Position numbers and translations under genes: made by a program. Shown one piece after another: positions 23,091 to 32,677 of a DNA stretch of 64,000 bases. The notes beneath the pieces are model-generated. The model did no database searches. It worked only from the letters and a program-made list of their open reading frames with translations, and was not told the origin of the DNA. The stretch is from CAWCKS01 sp963796195 (GTDB lineage: Bacteria; Pseudomonadota; Alphaproteobacteria; Rhizobiales; Xanthobacteraceae). The stretch spans positions 248,001 to 312,000 of the forward strand of contig CAWCKS010000011.1 in assembly GCA_963796195.1 (NCBI GenBank), in the 5' to 3' direction. How positions within the stretch are numbered: the stretch's first letter is position 1; every line of letters starts with the position of its first letter.

Positions 23091-24371
23091 TTATTGCATC
23101 GTCAGTTCGTGACGGCCGACCACCATCCAGTGCACCTCATCCGGACCGTCGGCAAAGCGCAGGTGACGCACGTCGGTGTACATCTCGGCAAGCGGCGTCC
23201 ACTGCGAGATGCCGGTGGCGCCGTGCATCTGGATCGCCTGGTCGATGATCTTGCAGGTGCGCTCCGGCACCATCGCCTTGACCATGCTGACCCAGACGCG
23301 CGCTTCCTTGTTGCCGAGCACGTCCATCGCCTTGGCGGCCTTCAAAACCATCAGCCGCATCGCTTCGATTTCGCAGCGCGCTTGCGCAATGATCTGCAGG
23401 TTGCCGCCGAGATGGGCGATCTGCTTGCCGAACGCCACGCGTGTCAGGCCTCGAGTTACCATCATGTCGAGTGCCTTCTCGGCCTTGCCGATCGTGCGCA
23501 TGCAGTGATGGATGCGGCCGGGCCCCAGCCGCACTTGCGAGATCTCGAAACCCCGGCCCTCGCCGAGCAGCATGTTCTCCTTCGGCACGCGAACATCGTT
23601 GAAGCGGATATGCATGTGCCCGCGCGGCGCATGATCGTGACCGAACACCTCCATCGGCTCGATGATTTCGACACCGGGCGTATCCTTCGGCACCAGGATC
23701 TGCGACTGCTGCTTGCTTGGCGCGGCGTCCGGATTGGTCTTCACCATCACGATCATGATCTTGCAGCGCGGATCGCCGGCGCCGGAGATATAGTATTTTT
23801 CGCCGTTGATCACGTATTCGTTGCCAACAAGCTTCGCGGTGGTCGAGATGTTCTTGGCATCCGACGACGCGACGTTCGGCTCGGTCATGACGTAGGCTGA
23901 GCGGATTTCGCCGTTGAGCAGCGGCTGCAGCCATTTCTCCTTCTGCGCCTCGGTGCCGACCCGCTCCAGCACCTCCATGTTGCCGGTGTCAGGCGCAGCA
24001 CAATTCATGGACTCCGACGCCATCGGGCTCTTTCCAAGCTCGGCTGCGATATAGGCGTAGTCGAGATTTTTGAGGCCCTCGCCGGTGTGCGCGTCCGGCA
24101 GGAAAAAGTTCCACAAACCCTCCGCCTTGGCTTTGTCCTTGGCCTTCTGCAGCACGTCGAGCTGGCCGGGCGCAAAGCTCCAGCGGTCCTTCTTGTCCCT
24201 GCCGAGCCGGACGAATTCGCTCGTCATCGGATCGACCGTCTCGCGGATGAATTTTCGGACATGGTCATAGAGCGGTCGAACCGCGTCCGACATGCGAAGA
24301 TCGTTCAGTTCGTCGCCGGGATTGAGCCCGTAGCTAGTGCGCCGCGGCGTGTGCTTGATGTGCATGTTCAT
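23091..24371 (-). CDS. Acyl-CoA dehydrogenase family protein (ACAD10/11-like)
   Basis: A 426-residue flavoenzyme. The N-terminal helical domain (about residues 27-150) is followed by the FAD/substrate region YVMTEPNVASSDAKNIST (about 158-175). Next come INGEKYYISGAGDPRCKIMIVMVKTNPDA and the C-terminal ACAD_1 domain (ENMLLGEGRGFEISQVRLGPGRIHHCMR, AFGKQIAHLGGNLQIIAQARCEIEAMR, IQMHGATGISQWTPLAEMYTDVRHLRFADGPDEVH). These features fit the ACAD10/11-like branch; the acyl substrate is not determinable. ATG 24371 has AAGGAG 8 bp upstream. It is a single-gene unit facing the S53 gene tail. Confidence 0.92.
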   Translation of the reverse strand: MNMHIKHTPRRTSYGLNPGDELNDLRMSDAVRPLYDHVRKFIRETVDPMTSEFVRLGRDKKDRWSFAPGQLDVLQKAKDKAKAEGLWNFFLPDAHTGEGLKNLDYAYIAAELGKSPMASESMNCAAPDTGNMEVLERVGTEAQKEKWLQPLLNGEIRSAYVMTEPNVASSDAKNISTTAKLVGNEYVINGEKYYISGAGDPRCKIMIVMVKTNPDAAPSKQQSQILVPKDTPGVEIIEPMEVFGHDHAPRGHMHIRFNDVRVPKENMLLGEGRGFEISQVRLGPGRIHHCMRTIGKAEKALDMMVTRGLTRVAFGKQIAHLGGNLQIIAQARCEIEAMRLMVLKAAKAMDVLGNKEARVWVSMVKAMVPERTCKIIDQAIQMHGATGISQWTPLAEMYTDVRHLRFADGPDEVHWMVVGRHELTMQ

Positions 24372-25273
24372 GGTTCGCTCCTTGGGGATTTGTTGCTTGG
24401 AGGGATTGATTGGATGGCTGACTTTACGAAACGCAGCCGGCGCGGACAACCACGCGAGACGACCTGTTGCGATGCCGGCACTGCTGCGCGCTCACAATTC
24501 AGAGCGGTTTGTTGAGATCGGTCTGCCCGGCCGCGCAAACCGCGCGTCAAGGCCTTCGTGCTCTCGCGGAAGCTCAGCACGGATTGAGCAGCGAATCCAG
24601 CGCAGCGTCAGTCATACCCGCGCGCTCTTGCGCGAAGAAGGCTTGCCCCCGCGCTACACCGAAGGCCGCCGTCATCACTACGCGCTCGAAGACATATTAT
24701 TCTGGCGCGACGGGCGGTCGTGGTACAGCGCGCGTTGCGCCACCGTGGCCAATCCACTGCGCACTAGCTCTTCATCCTCGCATCGCAGCAGCTTGGCCTG
24801 AGCGTGTGCAGGGAGCTTGATTGCTATTTTACGCGCAACATCGGTCGCAGAGACGAAAGAGAAGCGGCGGTGATCCGTTTGCGAAGTGTGGTCATGATGA
24901 AATCCCTCAGTGCGAAATCGTCGTGGCACAAGGGATAGGCGTTTCAGTTTGCGCAAATCTCCACCAGACCGATGTGTGGATTTCCACTCAACCGATTTAG
25001 TGGAAATCGCAGAGTGAAGGCGGCCGGGCAAGCAGCAATACGTTTGCCCTGTGCAGGGCTGCGCTTGGAAGGAGACCGTTGCTCAAATGAGTTTTGCGTC
25101 AACTTGACGCGATACTGCGGTGCCGCTCGGCGAACCGGGGTTTTTTCGCATCCGCCGGACGTGAAAACTCCCTTGGTTTGATTTCCGGGAATTTGCCGGA
25201 AACCACGCGGGGAAGCGTTTTATCATGACCTTGGGGCAAAGCCGATACTTCGTCGCGTCGAGGTGCGCGCCGC
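24372..25273. other. Intergenic/islet region without a supportable gene
   Basis: About 900 bp. Open frames on both strands (for example plus 24408-24800 and minus 25031-24678) lack family motifs, and composition shifts to AT-rich patches after 24900. A fragment AIKLPAHAQAKLLRCEDEELVRSGLATVAQRALYHDR on the minus strand (about 24840-24720) has protein-like composition but no recognisable family. It may be a decayed gene. Confidence 0.35.
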
Positions 25274-25534
25274 TTACTTTTTCGCGACCCTCTCCAATTC
25301 ACGGGCGGCATTTACAATCTTTGAGTTACGTCCGCCAGCAATGCGCGCAGCCGCAGAAGGGGTAAGGTTATATTCGTCGGCAATCGCTTCAGCAGCGGCG
25401 GCTACGCTCCATCCGGCCCGGCGTAACTCACGATAGCCAACGGTGGCCTTGGCCAGCGTATCGCGATACTGCTCATGCGGCGTCCGGGTGCGCGAAATGA
25501 AATGTGACTTCGAGAAAGTCCCATTCTTCGTTCG
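25274..25534 (-). CDS. Hypothetical small protein without canonical start
   Basis: The minus-strand frame reads SKSHFISRTRTPHEQYRDTLAKATVGYRELRRAGWSVAAAAEAIADEYNLTPSAAARIAGGRNSKIVNAARELERVAKK, about 80 residues. It is helical and has protein-like composition, with a possible HTH-like arrangement (VAAAAEAIADEY...PSAAARIAGG). The frame has no ATG, GTG or TTG. It overlaps the 48-residue gene upstream, so it may start at ATT/CTG, or be reached by a frameshift or hidden indel. It is not recognised. Confidence 0.4.
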   Translation of the reverse strand, partial: RTKNGTFSKSHFISRTRTPHEQYRDTLAKATVGYRELRRAGWSVAAAAEAIADEYNLTPSAAARIAGGRNSKIVNAARELERVAKK

Positions 25535-25619
25535 TTAGCTCACCGCTATACTCACGGAGCGCAGTCAGGCGGCGCTCACTGTAGAGCCGCGATATGATTT
25601 CTTGTACGCGGGGCGTCAT
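25473..25619 (-). CDS. Hypothetical small protein (48 aa)
   Basis: A 48-residue frame, TPRVQEIISRLYSERRLTALREYSGELTNEEWDFLEVTFHFAHPDAA. Its ATG overlaps the stop of the upstream gene (ATGA at 25616-25619), evidence for translational coupling. It is acidic-amphipathic and not recognised. It and its two neighbours look like one small operon in the accessory islet. Confidence 0.45.
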   Translation of the reverse strand: MTPRVQEIISRLYSERRLTALREYSGELTNEEWDFLEVTFHFAHPDAA

Positions 25620-26089
25620 GACAGCCTCCGCCGCATACGCTCAAATAGAGCTTGCAACACGAAGGCCGCGCGCACCTTGCGGCTAGATCGCAGCCAATCG
25701 CATTCGCCCGCGAGCGCGAGAGCTAGGCGAGCCGCTTCAGGTCGGGTCGCGATACGCTTCCGCAGCCATTCCAACGTGACCTGGGGGTGGACCTGCGACG
25801 TGCGAGGCATTAGCCCGCACACCGACGCGAGGCGATACAGAAAGACCGCTTCGTGCCGCGCCGCGAGGATCATCAACAGCGACGTGTAATTGTGCCGTGG
25901 ACTGGCCATCGCTTGCAGCGCATCAGCGGCGGATGGGTAATCGGAACTGCTCGCCAGACAATCGAGTATCGACGGATCGAATGAATGTGCAGCAAGACAA
26001 ACTTCGATTGCACGGGTGATGCGTGCGATCTGGCTGGCCTCGCGGCGGCGTTCATTGTGATTTAGCCATGCGGCACTACTGAATGACAT
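25616..26089 (-). CDS. Hypothetical protein
   Basis: A mostly helical protein of 157 residues (SFSSAAWLNHNERRREASQIARITRAIEVCLAAHSFDPSILDCLASSSDYPSAADALQAMASPRHNYTSLLMILAARHEAVFLYRLASVCGLMPR...). No family is recognised. The ATG at 26089 is preferred; a TTG at 26110 is in frame. It is the first of three overlapping small genes on the minus strand (ATGA overlap with the next). GC content and codon use are less biased than in flanking core genes, consistent with acquired DNA. Confidence 0.5.
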   Translation of the reverse strand: MSFSSAAWLNHNERRREASQIARITRAIEVCLAAHSFDPSILDCLASSSDYPSAADALQAMASPRHNYTSLLMILAARHEAVFLYRLASVCGLMPRTSQVHPQVTLEWLRKRIATRPEAARLALALAGECDWLRSSRKVRAAFVLQALFERMRRRLS

Positions 26090-26258
26090 AACGCGACTCG
26101 TGATTTTCAAAATCGATCATTGAGACGCGCGTAGCACGCGACGGCGAAGTGGTAGACCAACGATTGCGCTCGCAGAGACGCCTTCGGCGTCCATCGATCC
26201 GGTTTCGATCTTCAGCAAGTGGAACAGCGCGAAGGCGAAGACCGCGTAACGTAAACCC

Positions 26259-26291
26259 GGTAATTTCGGGGCAAGTTGCCCCAAAATTACC
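26259..26291. repeat. Near-perfect 16-bp inverted repeat with 1-bp spacer
   Basis: Positions 26259-26274 and 26276-26291 are reverse complements with one mismatch (C26267 against A). The repeat starts GGTAATTT and ends AAATTACC, with GGGGCAA/TTGCCCC in the centre. No T-run follows, so it is not a typical terminator. It could be an operator, recombination site or cruciform. Confidence 0.7.
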
Positions 26292-26408
26292 CCAGCCATT
26301 TCGAGAAGGAGCAATCGCGAAGCTCGACCTTTCGTTGGCTGACGCGACGCCAATGCCAGCGGTCCATCGAGCGGGTGGACCTGCTGAATAATCCGACTTT
26401 CAGATTAT

Positions 26409-26697
26409 CTAAAAACCAGATATTTTAGGTTGCGCGTTAACCGTGCTTCGCCTCTTGGGAGACGCGAGCAAGACCACCAAAAGGGGATATGAGATGGCCA
26501 AGAAATTCATCGCGGTTGTGAGAGGCAGACGACCCGCGCTGACACGATTAGACCCATTCTCGTATTTTTGGATTTGTTGGAAGGTGACGCCGACCTGCTC
26601 GCCGACTTCTGTTTGAGAAAGCTCACCCCTAAGTTCTCAAGTTCCGGATGCGTGCGCCGACCGCAGTATCGACTGCAGTGCGTCTCTTTATCTTCAT
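26409..26697 (-). pseudogene. XRE family regulator, frameshifted and truncated
   Basis: The ATG at 26697 begins KIKRRTAVDTAVGARIRNLR. One extra base near 26634 then shifts the frame to LRGELSQTEVGEQVGVTFQQIQKYENGSNRVSAGRL, a clear Cro/C1-type HTH. After GRL the family similarity stops, and the rest (PLTTAMNFLAISYPLLVVLLASPKRRS) is unrelated to the usual tail. The HTH is close to that of the XRE protein at 10155-10526 (TFQQVQKYEKGTNRVSSGRL). Loss of the C-terminal half as well as the frameshift argues for a real remnant. Confidence 0.65.
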
Positions 26698-26954
26698 CTA
26701 AGCCCTCCCGCCCTACCGTGCAGAGGGACAATGTATCTTCATCCGAATGCAATTCTCGGTCCTGGGATGAGGATCATTGAATTGACCACACACCTTTATA
26801 GGGAGAACCTCGTCGCTCTCGCGTGGATGTTTCGGCGCATCAGCGAGCGCGGGATTGAGAGGATGACGGGGTTCGTGTGAGCTTCGTTCTAGGGAATTCT
26901 CTCGGTGGGCAACGGGAAGCATTTCAGACCGTTTCCCGTCAAAGGAGGCCCACC

Positions 26955-27111
26955 ATGGCAGAAAAAGAGCGGCCAACTCCGGATCAAATCCGCTGAACTG
27001 AAAAAACTCAGCAAGGAAGCACGGGTTGACGACTGGTCTGAAATTGTCACCTCGAAAGAAGAGGCTGAAATGCGCATCCGCGATCTAAAGGCGAAGGCTC
27101 GGATTGAGTAA
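26955..27111 (+). CDS. Small DUF3072-like protein (frameshifted)
   Basis: The ATG at 26955 has an ideal AAAGGAGG 6 bp upstream. It opens AEKERPTPDQI, then a frameshift near 26990 leads to AELKKLSKEARVDDWSEIVTSKEEAEMRIRDLKAKARIE, about 52 residues in all. The PTPDQIAELKKLSKEA...SKEEAEMRIRDLKAK pattern resembles the DUF3072 domain, a short helical unit of unknown function. The strong Shine-Dalgarno supports a real gene, and the break may be an extra C. Confidence 0.55.
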
Positions 27112-27121
27112 CCAGCTTCAA

Positions 27122-27529
27122 CTATCGACTGAGCAAAACCATCGTCAGTTTGGAAAACATGCGTCTCCAATCTGGCTCGACGATGTTTGGGTCTACGCCG
27201 GTCTGCTGAAGCACCATTTCGCATCCCACGTCGGACTGCAAGAACTCCAGTGATACCTGCGAAGCGCGTGGAAAGCGCTTCGGGACCTCAAGTGTAAAAG
27301 CTAGGGCATGAGGCTTGTCTACGAGCAGGTAATTGCCCGTATGCTCGATTGTCCCGTCTCTGGTCTGCTCCACTATTGAGAAGTGCCCACCGACCGCAAC
27401 ATCGGCATCGATGTTGGCGATTTCGCTGTCATCTCCCTTGAAGAGCCACCGGCTCATAATCGCTGGATCAGTCCATGCACAAAACAACTCATCGGCAGTG
27501 GCTTTGAAGACAAGCGAGATTGTGAGCAC
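27122..27529 (-). CDS. SRPBCC (AHSA1-like) domain protein
   Basis: A 135-residue protein with the START/AHSA1 fold: FKATADELFCAWTDPAIMSRWLFKGDDSEI (about residues 8-37), VGGHFSIVEQTRDGTIEHTGNYLLVDKPHALAFTLEVPK and the final GCEMVLQQTGVDPNIVEPDWRRMFSKL helix. The GTG start at 27529 lies 9 bp after AGGAGGA, a strong Shine-Dalgarno. The family has a hydrophobic cavity for small ligands; no specific role can be given. It is convergent with the DUF3072 gene. Confidence 0.8.
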   Translation of the reverse strand: MLTISLVFKATADELFCAWTDPAIMSRWLFKGDDSEIANIDADVAVGGHFSIVEQTRDGTIEHTGNYLLVDKPHALAFTLEVPKRFPRASQVSLEFLQSDVGCEMVLQQTGVDPNIVEPDWRRMFSKLTMVLLSR

Positions 27530-28004
27530 GAGAAAGTCCTCCTAGGAGGACCAAACGGTTGTCGAAGCATTGAGTTCGACGGTGGTCTTTGGAAAGACCG
27601 TCAACGCCTGATTTGATGGCTCATCGCCATCGTCTGCGCTCTAACGATCAAGAGATTCCGCACCCGGCTTTGCTCTGACAGAAGACGAATTAGATTCCCG
27701 GACTTCCGCGCAAACTATGAAATCGCAGGCTGCGCCAGGCGGATCAAGAAGATCGAGCCGAAGGACAGAAATCATCGCCCAGCTACATCACGGGATTAAA
27801 CCCGAAATGGAGCTAACACAGCGTTCCGTTGCCACAGTTGCAGCCGGTCAGGCTCGGAAAATCGATGTCGCGCCGATACCGCGAACTCATCTCAGCGATG
27901 CCTGGGCGTGCCCGAGCGGTGGCGACACGGTGGCGACACGGACGCGGTTCGGCATAGTCCGCGAATTCGAGAGACGTGTAAGTTATTGCGTCTACAGTAT
28001 AATT
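27530..28004. other. Intergenic stretch between SRPBCC gene and tRNA-fMet
   Basis: About 475 bp with no convincing gene. A tandem pair of GGTGGCGACAC units lies around 27919-27940. The right end is the 3' flank of the tRNA. I looked for a copy of the tRNA 3' end or an integrase fragment here and saw none. Confidence 0.4.
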
Positions 28005-28081
<77 letters not shown>

Positions 28082-28268
28082 CCAAATCTTTTCGCGAGGC
28101 AACGCTCACGACACGCGGCGTACTTAGCAACCGTGCCTTGCTTTGGAAAGGGCGTGGACGTCATCTTTTTGATGTTTTTGCGACAGGCAAAGACAGCAGC
28201 CTGGGATAGTCTCCCAGCGCAACAAGAAGCGAGCGTTCACGACCAAAAGCGAAGCTCCGGGGGACGCC

Positions 28269-29710
28269 ATGAACGAGGTGCTGCAAGCCGCAGGCATTCA
28301 GGTGCTGGAAGGCGTGTTCCATCGCGCCATCGAGCGGTCGCGCCAGGAACCGGCGCCGACGCTGCAGGAGCGGCTCGACCGCCTGACGCGGCTGCGCGCG
28401 ATCCTGAAAGGCAACGAGCAGCATTTCGAGCGCGCGATCTCCGCCGATTTCGGCACGCGCTCGCCGACCGAGACCCTGATCGCCGAGACGCTGTTCGTGC
28501 TCGGCGAGATCAAGCACGCGACGCAACATCTGCGCAAATGGATGGCACCGCAGCGCGTGCCGACCGAGTTGCAGTTCCTGCCCGGCAAGAACCGCCTGCT
28601 GCCGCAACCGCTCGGCGTGGTCGGCATCATCGCGCCGTGGAACTATCCGCTGCAGCTGACGCTGGCGCCGGCGGTCGCCGCGCTCGCTGCCGGCAACCGG
28701 GTCATGATCAAGCCGAGCGAGCTGACGCCGCGCTTCTCCGCGCTGCTGCAAGAGCTGATCGCGGCGAAGTTCGAGCCTGACGGAATTCTTCGTCACCGAC
28801 GTCGACGGGTCGATCGCGGAAAGCTTTGCGCGCTGCCGTTCGATCATCTGATCTTCACCGGCTCGACCCGCGTCGGCCGGCTGGTCGCCGAGGCCGCAGG
28901 CCGCAACCTCACGCCGGTGACGCTCGAGCTCGGCGGCAAGTCGCCCGCGATCGTCGACCGCTCCGCCGATATCGACGAGGCCGCCGAGCGCATCGCCTAC
29001 GGCAAGCTGCTCAATGCCGGCCAGACCTGCATCGCGCCGGACTATGCGTTGGTGCCGGAGGCGTCGGTGGCCGATTTCGCCGACGCGGCTGCGGCGCACG
29101 ATCGCACGCGATGTATCGGCGCGAGCCCGGCCAACAAGGACTACACCTCGATCATCTCGGACCATCATTACGCGCGGCTCGCAGGGCCTGGTCGACGATG
29201 CCGCGCGCCAAGGGCGCGACCGTGATTCAGCCGGCAATCCGGCCGACGAGCCGCCTGGAAGTCGGCGCGCAAATTTCCGCCGACCATCGTGATCGGCGCG
29301 ACGCCGCAGATGGAGCTGATGCAGGAGGAGATCTTCGGCCCCGTGCTGCCGGTCATGACCTGCATCGCGAGCGAGCGAGGCGATCGACTACATCAACGCC
29401 CACGACCGGCCGCTGGCGCTCTACTGGTTCGGCAGCGACGAGGCCGCGCGCGACGAGGTGCTGTCGCGCACCGTCTCCGGCGGCGTCACCGTCAACGACT
29501 GCCTGTTCCACTTCGCGCAGGTGAACCAGCCGATGGGCGGCGTCGGCGCCTCCGGCACCGGCAGCTATCACGGCAAATGGGGGTTTGACACCTTCAGCAA
29601 GCTGAAGCCGGTGTTCTATCGCTCGACGCTCAATCGCATGAGCCGATCTCTACCCGCCCTATGGCGCAAAAATCGCGCGGCTGGAGAAGCTGCTGCGGTT
29701 CCTGTCGTAG
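28269..29710 (+). pseudogene. Coniferyl aldehyde dehydrogenase-type ALDH, multiple frameshifts
   Basis: NAD(P)-dependent aldehyde dehydrogenase, about 475 residues if repaired. The first 170 residues are intact (VVGIIAPWNYPLQLTLAPAVAALAAGNRVMIKPSE). The catalytic Cys is in NAGQTCIAPDY, typical of the coniferyl aldehyde dehydrogenase subgroup, after LELGGKSPAIV. From about 28780 at least eight indels break the frame (near 28781, 28830, 29106, 29130, 29178, 29250, 29375 and 29650). Each stretch still reads as good ALDH sequence, and the last frame ends GAKIARLEKLLRFLS at 29710. No in-frame stops or amino-acid losses are seen, so error is likelier than decay. Shine-Dalgarno GGGGGA precedes the ATG. 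Confidence 0.82.
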
Positions 29711-29783
29711 TACGAGTTGTCAACCGAACGAATCGCAACGAACTCGAATTGGTCGTCAGCGCACCGGAATGACAACAATAAAC

Positions 29784-31415
29784 ATGGGGATGACGGTCGA
29801 TTTCGATTTCGTCTGTCGGCGCCGGCTCGGGCGGCTGCGCGGTGGCGGGGCGGTTGGCGAAGACCCGGCGACCAGCGGTGGCGCTGCTCGAAGCCGGCGG
29901 CGAAGAACGACAATTGGGTGGTGACGACGCCCGGCGCGATGGTCCTGATGGTCGGCGGCAAGGTGAACAACTGGGCGTTCGACACCGTGCCGCAGAAGGG
30001 ACTGAACGGCCGCATCGGCTACCAGCCGCGCGGCAAGGGGCTCGGCGGCTCGTCGGCGATCAACGCCATGGTCTATATCCGCGGCCACAAGTGGGACTAC
30101 GACCACTGGGCCTCGCTCGGCAACGCCGGCTGGGGCTATCGCCGACGTGCTGCCCTACTTCAAGCAAGTCGGAGAACAACGACCGAGTTCGACGGCGAGT
30201 ATCACGGCAAGGGCGGGCCGCTGCACGTCACCAGCCTGCAGTCCGACAATCCCGTGCAGCGAGATCTTCCTGCAGGCGCGCGCGCGAAGGCGCAGTTCCG
30301 ATCCGCGACGATTTCAACGGCGCCGAGCAGGAAGGGCTCGGCATCTACCAGGTGACGCAGCAGAACGGCGAGCGCTGGAGCGCCGCGCGCGCCTACATCC
30401 ATCCGATCATGGGCAAGCGGCCGAATCTGCAGGTCAGGACCCAAGCGCACGCGACGCGAATCCTGTTCGACGGCAAACGCGCGGTCGGCGTCGAGTACAC
30501 GCAAGGCAACGAGGTAAAAGCAGCTGCGCGCGCGACGTGAGGTGATCCTGGCTCCGGCGCGTTCCAGTCGCCGCAGCTGATGATGCTGTCCGGCGTCGGC
30601 GACGCCGCCGAGCTGCAGAAGCTCGGCATCGCGCGCGTGCACCACCTGCCCGGCGTCGGCAAGAACCTGCAGGACCATCCCGACTTCGTCTTCGGCTTCA
30701 CGTCGGACGACGCCGAATTTCGCCGTCGACTGTCGCTCGGCGGCATCGCGCGGCATGCTGCAAGCGGCATCGCGCAATATCGCCGCGAGCGGCGCGGCCC
30801 GATGACCTCGAACTTCGCCGAATGCGGCGGCTTCCTGAAGACGCGGCCCGATCTCGACGTGCCCGACATCCAGCTGCATTTCGTGCATGGCGATGGTCGA
30901 GGATCACGGCCGCAAGCCGCGCTGGGCACCGGCTTCTCCTGCCATGTCTGCCTGCTGCGGCCGAAGAGCCGCGGCAGCGTGTGCGCTCGAAAGCGCCGAT
31001 CCGATCGGCGCCGCCGTCGATCGATCCGAATTTCCTCGGCGAGCAGGACGATCTCGAGACCATGGTCGCGGGCTTCAAGATGACGCGCGCGCCTGATGGA
31101 GACGCCGGCGCATGCGAAGCCTTGCAGAAGACGCGACCTGTTCACCGCCGACGTCCGGACCGACGACGACATCCGCAACGTGCTGCGCCACCGCGTCGAC
31201 ACCGTCTATCATCCGGTCGGCACCTGCAAGATGGGCGTCAATGATCCGCTGGCCGTGGTCGATCCGACAGCTCAAGGTGCACGGCGTGGAGGGCCTGCGC
31301 GTGGTCGACGCCTCGATCATGCCGACACTGATCGGCGGCAACACCAATGCGCCGACGATCATGATCGGCGAGAAAGGCCGCCGACATGATCAGGAGCGAG
31401 ATGCGCACCGCCTGA
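29784..31415 (+). pseudogene. GMC family oxidoreductase (choline/alcohol dehydrogenase-like), multiple frameshifts
   Basis: An FAD-dependent oxidoreductase of about 535 residues if repaired. The N-terminal FAD motif (VGAGSGG), GKGLGGSSAINAMVYIRGHKWDYDHWA, the second GMC signature region (GAFQSPQLMMLSGVG) and the C-terminal VDASIMPTLIGGNTNAPTIMIGEKAADMI are all readable. They are scattered over all three frames by about 20 single-base indels between 29814 and 31372. The pairing with the preceding aldehyde dehydrogenase suggests stepwise oxidation of an alcohol to an acid. The substrate is not known. The lack of stops in the corrected frame favours sequence error. Confidence 0.8.
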
Positions 31416-31758
31416 ATTCGTTTCTCGTCATTGAAAAATTGCGGCAGCGGAGCGGCACCTTGCATCAAACTGATGCCGTATTGAACTGACATCCTCAATC
31501 TGCGTTCGCAGAGTGGGGACTCGTCATCGTGCGTCGCAAGATGCGCGGGTTGAATGCGAACGCGGGGTGTTTGCGTAAAAGCGCCGAGTTACCGGCCTTC
31601 GCGGGCAGCGTTGAGTCATGCCCGGCGTTAGCGGCCCGGGTCTTGGGGGGGAACATGAAACACGACCGCGAAGGCGGCCGAGCGTCAGCTTGCGCGGCTC
31701 GGCGCGTTTGGCTGCACTCGCCATGATCACGGCGATCCTGATCTATGCGCACTAAAGC
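31416..31758. other. Intergenic region, possible small membrane-protein remnant
   Basis: About 340 bp. A frame ending at 31755 reads LRGSARLAALAMITAILIYAH, a single hydrophobic helix. An ATG at 31655 in another frame (KHDREGGRAS) could be its start if there is one indel. This is too weak to call a gene. The remainder shows nothing recognisable. Confidence 0.3.
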
Positions 31759-32519
31759 TCACGTCAGCAGGAAGCCGCCATCGACCGTCAGTACCGCGCC
31801 GGTCATGTAGCGCGACGCTTGCGACGCGAGGAAGACGATGGCGCCATCAAGATCGGCCTCGGCGCCGAGCCGGCGTTGCGGGATGCGCTTGATCAGCCGC
31901 TCCCCGGCCGGTGTCGCCCAGAATTCATGGTTGAATTCGGTGTCGATATAGCCCGGCGCCAGCGCGTTGACGCGGATGCTCTTCGACGCCCATTCCAGCG
32001 CGAATGATTTCGTCAGCTGAATGAGGCCGCCCTTCGAGGCATTGTAAGGCGACAGGTGCCCCATCACACCGAGCCCAAGCACAGAGGCGATATTGATGAC
32101 GTTGCCGCCCTGCTGGCGCGCAATCATGCGACGGGCGACTTCCGTGGCGCAGGAGAACGCGCCTTTCAGGTTGGTGTCGATCACGGCGTCCCAGTCGGCC
32201 TCGGCAAGATCGACCGCGGCGCGTTCGCGCTGCACGCCGGCATTGTTGATCAGCACCGTGACCGGCCCAAGTGCGGCTTCGGCCTGATCGAGCGCTGACT
32301 TGATTGATGGCTGGCTTGTCACGTCCATCGCAACTGCGGCCGCGCGGCCGCCGGCGCCGTGATTTCCTTCGCCAGGCTGTCGAGCTTCCCGGTTTGCCGC
32401 GCGCCAAGCGCAACGGCTGCGCCTCGGCTGGCGAGCACGCGCGCAAACTGACGACCAAGGCCTTGCGAAGCGCCCGTCACCAGAACCACCTCGCCCGACA
32501 GATCAAACAAATCGCTCAT
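31759..32519 (-). CDS. SDR family oxidoreductase (frameshifted)
   Basis: A short-chain dehydrogenase of about 253 residues when joined. The NAD(P) motif TGASQGLGR (about residues 15-23) is in one frame. After about residue 57 a net one-base loss near 32350 moves to the frame with AMDVTSQ, LINNAG, the catalytic SVLGLGVMGHLSPYNASKGG (Ser and Y-x3-K present), and the C-terminal GAVLTVDGGFLLT typical of FabG-like enzymes. Substrate unknown. The start at 32519 gives SDLFDLSGEVVLVTGAS. It is divergent from the next SDR by about 158 bp. Confidence 0.83.
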
Positions 32520-32677
32520 CTCAAGTCTCTTCGTTTCCTGAACCCGCGCCAGTCTACCAAGCGAGCGTCGGGGCGATAGTCCGGCATCGAGCAAATGCCA
32601 CTTCGCAACCCCGAAAAGCTTGGCTACAGTCCGCCCTCCTTCAGATGGACCAAAATTAACAATACGGGAGCGAGACG

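Noticed and set aside
27919..27940. Tandem GGTGGCGACAC repeat as a functional element
   Set aside because: Only two copies of 11 bp; it may be a simple duplication with no supporting context.
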